DNA of 64,000 nucleotides from Ichthyobacterium seriolicida. GTDB lineage: Bacteria; Bacteroidota; Bacteroidia; Flavobacteriales; Ichthyobacteriaceae. The position numbers were made by a program, and so were the translations under genes. The notes below the pieces were generated by a model that was not told where the DNA came from, did not search any database, and saw only the letters and a program-made list of their open reading frames with translations. Position 1 is the stretch's first letter. Each line of letters begins with the position of its first letter. The stretch spans positions 1,000,672 to 1,064,671 of the forward strand of contig NZ_AP014564.1 of the NCBI RefSeq assembly GCF_002369955.1, in the 5' to 3' direction. Positions 58,223-64,000 of this stretch are shown piece by piece.

Positions 58223-58278
58223 CAGTTAGTGAGATAAACTAACAGGTAAACAGTTAGCAAGATAAACTAACAGGTAAA
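58223..58278 (+). repeat. 28-bp direct repeat, two copies
   Basis: CAGTTAGTGAGATAAACTAA plus CAGGTAAA (58223-58250) is repeated with two changes at 58251-58278, just beyond the IS1182 remnant start. It is possibly part of that element's end. The rest of 58279-58444 is the duplicated fibre-gene upstream region (from 58334). Confidence 0.7.
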
Positions 58279-58333
58279 AGGCTACACTTTTAAACAAAAA
58301 AAATCTACCTCGGTTTTGGGATAGCTCCCTTCT

Positions 58334-58444
58334 TTTAATAAGATTCAGGATAATAAAAAGGTTATATGTTAATTAAACTAGACTTTGTAGGCTATTTTAT
58401 TTACTTTTATGTGCACAGATAAATAATTTTTCTATTTATATAAT
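58334..58444 (+). repeat. Duplicated upstream region of the fibre genes (copy 2)
   Basis: Matches 53872-53977 and leads into the second fibre gene with the same ATG-ATC-ATT-ATG start arrangement. Confidence 0.7.
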
Positions 58445-59091
58445 ATGATCATTATGAAGAATATTACTTTTTTCTTATCTATAATTGCCAGTATTTCCCT
58501 ATTCTCTCAAACTTTCCCTGATAAATTAAGCTATCAAACTTTGATAACAGATGATGAAGAAAATATATTGGCTAATACTTCGGTTACTATACAAATATCG
58601 CTAGTTATTAGAGATGCTTTAGGTGATATGAGGGCAGTGTATAACGAAACCCATAGAGTTAAAACTAATAATATAGGAGTTACCTCTTTGATGATAGGCA
58701 ATGGGATTAAGCCTCCTTCTTTTAGGGATGTTAGTTTAATAGATTTAAATTGGGATATTCCTCACAAGATTGAAGTAAGGGTAGATTTAGATAATGATGG
58801 AGAATACGATATATACAAAGAGAGTAAGTTGCTTAGTGTTCCGTATGCTATACGTTCGTATAGTACTAGTGAAATTGATGTTGTAGATAATCTAAGTTCT
58901 CATAATAGTGAAGTTCCTCTATCAGCTAACCAGGGCAGAATACTATCTGAAAGGCTACAAACTAAGATCCATAAGAATAAGATAGTAGATAATTTAAATA
59001 GCAATGATGCTACAAAGGTGTTATCGGCAGCACAAGGCAAAGCACTTAAGGATGAAATAGACCATTTACATTTAAGTTCTGGTTCCAGTTT

Positions 59092-60016
59092 AGGGGTGGA
59101 TGTTTTAGATGAATTAACGTCTACTGATGCGAGTAAAGCCTTATCAGCGAATCAGGGTAGAATATTAAATGAAGGATTGGGAAGAAAGATTAATGAGAGT
59201 AAAATAATAGATAATTTAAATAGCACTGATGCTACAGAGGTATTATCAGCAGCACAAGGCAAAGCTCTTAAGGATCAAATAGACAAAAAGTTAGATTCCA
59301 GTTTAAGGGTGGATGTGTTAGATGAATTAACGTCTACTGATGCGAGTAAAGCCTTATCAGCGAATCAGGGCAGAATATTAAATGAAGGATTGGGAAGAAA
59401 GATAGATGCGAGTAAAATAATAGATAATTTAAATAGCACTAATGCTACAGCGGTCTTATCAGCAGCACAAGGCAAAGTTCTTAAGGATCAAATAGACAAT
59501 AAGTTAGATTCCAGTTTAAGGGTGGATGTTTTAGATGAATTAACGTCTACTGATGCGAGTAAAGCCTTATCAGCGAATCAAGGTAGAATATTAAATGAAG
59601 GATTGGGAAGAAAGATTGATGCGAGTAAAATAATAGATAATTTAAATAGCACTAATGCTACAGCGGTATTATCAGCAGCACAAGGCAAAGTTCTTAAGGA
59701 TCAAATAGACAATAAGTTAGATTCCAGTTTAAGGGTGGATGTATTAGATGAATTAACGTCTACTGATGCGAGTAAAGCCTTATCAGCGAATCAGGGTAGA
59801 ATATTAAATGAAGGATTGGGAAGAAAGATTGATGCGAGTAAAATAATAGATAATTTAAATAGCACTAATGCTACAGCGGTCTTATCAGCAGCACAAGGCA
59901 AAGTCCTTAAGGATCAAATAGACAATAAGTTAGATTCCAGTTTAAGGGTGGATGTGTTAGATGAATTAACGTCTACTGATGCGAGTAAAGCCTTATCAGC
60001 GAATCAGGGCAGAATA
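59092..60016 (+). repeat. 213-bp tandem repeat array (part before the IS)
   Basis: The GTTTAAGGGTGGATG phase recurs at 59301, 59514, 59727 and 59940, exactly 213 bases apart (71 codons). Units are nearly identical. Each contains two TTAA sites, in CTTAAGG and ATTAAAT contexts. Confidence 0.88.
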
Positions 60017-60020
60017 TTAA

Positions 60021-61621
60021 CCCAGATTATTCATAGTTACCCTTTAAATATTGCGCATAAAGTGTTAATTTTAAGGCATTAAAGTCCAAAGAAACATACT
60101 TTAATATAGCCCAAAAATGAGGAATAAAAACACATTATTTTATAGAGGGAAAACTTCTGTTGAGTTAACTTTTTCATCATCAGAAATTAGCTCTGATGGA
60201 TCTTTAATCATGCTTGAAAAACTAGAAAGAGATCATAGATTGATTCATTATTACAGTAAACTTTTGCCTGATACTCGAGACTCTAGATTTATTACTTATA
60301 CCAGAAAGCAACAGTTAAAACAAAGGGTTTATATGATCATGTTAGGCTATGAAGACGCCAATGATGTTAATCATTTACATAACGATCCTTTATTCAAAGA
60401 TGTTCTTCAAGGTGATTTGGCTTCTCAACCTACTATATCAAGATTTGAGAATAGCTTTGACAAACAAGCTGTTTTTAAGTTTTGTGATGCGTGGTTATAC
60501 AAATATGTTTCAAGTTTATCTGATCGTAAGAGAATAGTTATTGACGTAGATTCAACTGATGATCCAACTCATGGCAGTCAACAATTGTCAATGTTTAACG
60601 GTTATTATAGTCAATTCATGTACAATGAACTATTTTTTCATGATGGAAAAACAGGACAGATTATCCTTCCTGTACTCCGCCCAGGAAATAGTCATTCTAA
60701 TAAATGGTATGTGAGTATTTTAAAGCGAATAATTATCAAAATACGTGAGAGTCACCCAGAGATGGAAATAATTATTAGAAGTGATAGCGGCTTTAGTTGC
60801 GCTCCTTTTTACCAATTAGTAGATGATTTTGATTTACTATATGTGACAGGCATAGCGAGCAATGAAGTTTTAAAAAGAAAGGTATCTTGGTCAAAAAATG
60901 CTGTAAAAAAAATGTATTTAGATCAGGGAGAGAAGCACCAACATTTTATGAGTTTTACGTACAAAGCCAAGAGTTGGCACAAGCCTCAACAGTGCTATTC
61001 TAAAGTTGAGAGTACAGGATTAGGGATGAACATAAGGCATTTTTCTAGTAATCTTCCCCAAAAGGATGCTAGAGAAATTTACTTTGACTTTTATGTGAAA
61101 AGAGGTGATTCAAGTGAAAATAGAATAAAAGAAGTTAAAAATATGTGTTTTTCTGATCGTTTGTCAAATCATAGTTTTCTTGCTAATTTTTTTCGACTTA
61201 TGATGAGTAGTCTTGCCTATGAAATGTTTTTATTACTGAAACAGAAGATAAAGAAAACAAGATTTGAAGTAGCAAAAAAATGGTTAATCAGTTCGATTAG
61301 AACCTATCTTCTCAAGGTAGGAGCAACGATTAAAATTACCAAAAGGCGAATCTATTATCAGCTATCTAAATCTTTTGTTTACAAGGGTTTATTTCGGGAA
61401 ATTATTACCCAGTAACGGTTGTTTATTTGTGAAATGAACAACCTTGGGATAGTTACGCCTTGTCGTTAAAAAACCATGTAAAAACACTAAAAAAGAGCAT
61501 TGTCATCCTAAAAAAAGGTGCAAAAAAACGACAAAGAAGATGAGTTCTCTTCGATTAGTAAAAAAGTTAAGGAAAAAATATCACGTCTAATCTATTTTAG
61601 TATGACTATGAATAATGCGGG
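60021..61621 (+). mobile_element. IS1380-type insertion sequence, intact (1601 bp)
   Basis: Ends CCCAGATTATTCATAG and ATGAATAATGCGGG; target duplication TTAA at 60017-60020 and 61622-61625. It lies within a repeat unit of the second fibre gene (AATATTAAATGAAGG restored when removed). Inverted relative to 55099-56699; the two enclose 3.3 kb. Confidence 0.92.
60117..61415 (+). CDS. IS1380-family transposase
   Basis: 432 residues, identical to the product of 55305-56603, with the same DDE residues. Start ATG at 60117, about 97 bases from the left end. The first codons (ATGAGGAATAAAAAC) are also found, in altered form, inside every TTAA MITE here. Downstream, 61416-61621 holds a GGTTGTT...AACAACC hairpin and a TTGTCGTT/AACGACAA inverted repeat, which may end transcription. 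Confidence 0.92.
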   Translation: MRNKNTLFYRGKTSVELTFSSSEISSDGSLIMLEKLERDHRLIHYYSKLLPDTRDSRFITYTRKQQLKQRVYMIMLGYEDANDVNHLHNDPLFKDVLQGDLASQPTISRFENSFDKQAVFKFCDAWLYKYVSSLSDRKRIVIDVDSTDDPTHGSQQLSMFNGYYSQFMYNELFFHDGKTGQIILPVLRPGNSHSNKWYVSILKRIIIKIRESHPEMEIIIRSDSGFSCAPFYQLVDDFDLLYVTGIASNEVLKRKVSWSKNAVKKMYLDQGEKHQHFMSFTYKAKSWHKPQQCYSKVESTGLGMNIRHFSSNLPQKDAREIYFDFYVKRGDSSENRIKEVKNMCFSDRLSNHSFLANFFRLMMSSLAYEMFLLLKQKIKKTRFEVAKKWLISSIRTYLLKVGATIKITKRRIYYQLSKSFVYKGLFREIITQ

Positions 61622-61625
61622 TTAA

Positions 61626-63300
61626 ATGAAGGATTGGGAAGAAAGATTGATGTGAGTAAAATAATAGATAATTTAAATAGCACTGATGCTACAGAGGTAT
61701 TATCAGCAGCACAAGGAAAAATTCTTAAGGATCAAATAGACAATAAGTTAGATTCCAGTTTAAGGGTGGATGTGTTAGATGTGTTGACATCTACTGATGC
61801 GAGTAAAGCCTTATCAGCGAATCAGGGTAGAATATTAAATGAAGGATTGGGAAGAAAGATTGATGTGAGTAAAATAATAGATAATTTAAATAGCACTGAT
61901 GCTACAGAGGTATTGTCAGCGGCACAAGGCAAAGTTCTTAAGGTAGAAATAGATACTAAATTAAATACATCTGATATAGTAGATGATTTAGTTACTGATA
62001 TTCCTACTAAGGCTTTATCAGCAGCACAAGGAAAGGCTCTTAAGGATCAAATAGACAATAAGTTAGATTCCACGTTTAAGGGTGGATGTGTTAGATGTGT
62101 TGACATCTACTGATGCGAGTAAAGCCTTGTCAGCGAATCAGGGTAGAATATTAAATGAAGGATTGGGAAGAAAGATTGATTCGAGTAAAATAATAGATAA
62201 TTTAAATAGCACTAATGCTACAGAGGTATTATCAGCGGCACAAGGCAAAGTTCTTAAGGATCAAATAGACAATAAGTTAGATTCCAGTTTAAGGGTGGAT
62301 GTGTTAGATGTGTTGACATCTACTGATGCGAGTAAAGCCTTATCAGCGAATCAGGGTAGAATATTAAATGAAGGATTGGGAAGAAAGATTGATACGAGTA
62401 AAATAATAGATAATTTAAATAGCACTGATGCTACAGAGGTATTATCAGCAGCACAAGGGAAAATTCTTAAGGATCAAATAGACAATAAGTTAGATTCCAG
62501 TTTAAGGGTGGATGTGTTAGATGTGTTGACATCTACTGATGCGAGTAAAGCCTTATCAGCGAATCAGGGTAGAATATTAAATGAAGGATTGGGAAGAAAG
62601 ATTGATACGAGTAAAATAATAGATAATTTAAATAGCACTGATGCTACAGAAGTATTATCAGCAGCACAAGGAAAAATTCTTAAGGATCAAATAGACAATA
62701 AGTTAGATTCCAGTTTAAGGGTGGATGTGTTAGATGTGTTGACATCTACTGATGCGAGTAAAGCCTTATCAGCGAATCAGGGTAGAATATTAAATGAAGG
62801 ATTGGGAAGAAAGATTGATGTGAGTAAAATAATAAATAATTTAAATAGCACTGATGCTACAGAGGTATTATCAGCAGCACAAGGCAAAGCCCTTAAGGAT
62901 CAAATAGACAATTTAGGTTCTGGTTCCAGGGTGGATGTGTTAGATGAATTAACATCTACTGATGCGAGTAAAGCCTTATCAGCGAATCAGGGTAGAATAT
63001 TAAATGAAGGATTGGGAAGAAAGATAGATGCGAGTAAAATAATAGATAATTTAAATAGCACTGATGCTACAGAAGTATTATCAGCAGCACAAGGAAAAAT
63101 TCTTAAGGATCAAATAGACAATAAGTTAGATTCCAGTTTAAGGGTGGATGTGTTAGATGTGTTGACATCTACTGATGCGAGTAAAGCCTTATCAGCGAAT
63201 CAGGGTAGAATATTAAATGAAGGATTGGGAAGAAAGATTGATTCGAGTAAAATAATAGATAATTTAAATAGCACTAATGCTACAGAGGTATTGTCAGCGG
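61626..63300 (+). repeat. 213-bp tandem repeat array (part after the IS)
   Basis: Continuation of the array, with units starting near 61756, 62075, 62286, 62499, 62713, 62925 and 63130. One unit carries the C insertion at 62073. One carries a variant linker (DTKLNTSDIVDDLVTD) that is also seen in the first fibre gene. Confidence 0.85.
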
Positions 63301-64000
63301 CTCAGGGGAGGGCATTAAACGAAAAGATAAATGAAAACAAGACTCTTATAAAAAAGGGGACTAATAATCTGATAACTAAATGGTCAGGAAATGGCAGTAA
63401 TGGAACTAGTGCAGGCACTGGTAAAGAAAATATTTTTTTAGGTATAAGGTCTGCTAATGCCATAACCACTGGTTATCAGAATACGGCTTTTGGCTTTGAA
63501 AGTTTGAAAGAGAATACTACAGGTTATAGGAATACTTCTATTGGCACATATTCTCTCGCTTATAACACTACAGGTACTAGGAATACTTCTATTGGATACG
63601 CTTCTTTATATCGATCAGCATCTGGAATAAAAAATGTAGGAATGGGCTCACATGCTTTACTTAAGATGACTACAGGGGATAATAACACAGCTATAGGGAC
63701 AAATGCTTTATATGGTGTAACTACAGGGAGTAAAAATACAGCTATAGGATGTGACGCTGGTTATTATATTGCTAACGGATCAACACGTCTCACTGAATCA
63801 GATAATTCTATTTTTATAGGAGATAATGTTAAAGCGCTAGCAAATAACAGCGAAAATGAGATAGTTATAGGTAATGAGGCTACAGGAAAAGGAAATAATA
63901 CGGTAGTCATAGGTAAGGAAGGTAGTATTACATCTACTCATTTAGGAGGTTTATTGCACAGTGGAGGTTTTAACAAAAGAAGTAAAATGATAGGGGTTAC

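Larger units (their letters stand above)
58445..64000 (+). pseudogene. Second secreted fibre-like gene, IS-interrupted and frameshifted, runs off the window
   Basis: Paralog of 53978-57964: same signal peptide and N-domain, then a longer array of 71-residue repeats (DVLDELTSTDASKALSANQG / KIIDNLNSTDATEVLSAAQG). An IS inserted after 60016. Beyond it the same frame resumes at 61626 and stops at 62113 because of one extra C at 62073 (TTCCACGTTTAAG versus TTCCAGTTTAAG in other units). After that point the correct frame is open to the window end, through more repeats and a YadA-head-like segment with NTAIGTNAL-type motifs from about 63400. The S74 domain expected at the end lies outside. In its present form it can make only the N-terminal part. 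Confidence 0.8.

Noticed and set aside
59092-63300. Regular repeats that might suggest a CRISPR array
   Set aside because: Units are 213 bp, contiguous, in frame and protein-coding, with no spacers; no cas genes nearby.
53978-64000. Prophage
   Set aside because: Tail-fibre-like repeats and an S74 domain are present, but there are no capsid, terminase, tail-tube or integrase genes, and both proteins start with a secretion signal.
1-64000. tRNA, rRNA or riboswitch genes
   Set aside because: Intergenic regions were read for cloverleaf or rRNA-like sequence on both strands and none was recognised; a tRNAscan or Infernal run would be needed to exclude small RNAs.

Overview
The window looks like chromosome of an AT-rich member of the Bacteroidota (Flavobacteriia-like). 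Supporting signs are a type IX secretion type-B C-terminal domain, a PorW/SprE-like gliding lipoprotein, the rpmB-rpmG-DUF4295-ftsY order, promoters of the TAnnTTTG type, no Shine-Dalgarno pattern, and many SusD/BspA-style lipoproteins. The hemin-use genes and the size of the DUF285 lipoprotein family would fit a low-GC fish pathogen such as Ichthyobacterium, but that name is an inference that I could not check.

Layout. 1-10.1 kb: the end of a T9SS-secreted Ig-like protein, two large paralogous DUF5018-repeat lipoproteins, an outer-membrane beta-barrel gene and rarA. 10.2-16.5 kb: a hemin cassette, hmuS, then a TonB-dependent receptor (frameshifted), a YceI-like lipoprotein and a DUF285 (BspA-like) lipoprotein. 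17.5-23.0 kb: a run of DUF285 lipoproteins. 23.2-28.2 kb: a second copy of the hemin cassette (hmuS tail, intact receptor, YceI, DUF285), starting exactly at the end of a mobile element. 28.3-30.0 kb: a decayed IS1380-type element. 30.1-43.0 kb: a second, longer run of DUF285 lipoproteins. In all there are 15 DUF285 loci plus one fragment, in four architectures, with mosaic sequence, a nonsense copy, a deletion copy and a signal-peptide swap.

43.5-53.6 kb is ordinary chromosome: pckA, a thiolase with a small membrane protein, a PorW/SprE-like lipoprotein, ribosomal proteins L28 and L33, DUF4295, ftsY, rsmA and a glycosyltransferase. 54-64 kb holds two tandem paralogous genes for secreted fibre-like proteins with phage-tail-type 71-residue repeats. 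The first ends in a peptidase S74 chaperone domain. Each is interrupted by an identical IS1380-type element, in opposite orientations; the second gene also has a 1-nt frameshift and runs off the window.

A common thread is a TTAA-targeting IS1380-type element and its small non-autonomous derivatives (about 208-212 bp). They sit at duplication breakpoints, inside other elements and next to the lipoprotein array. The derivatives keep the left end of the IS up to the first codons of the transposase. Older remnants of IS1595, IS1182 and possibly IS256 families are also present. The most interesting object is the 28-kb lipoprotein array, which looks like a recombining surface-protein repertoire tied to hemin acquisition genes.
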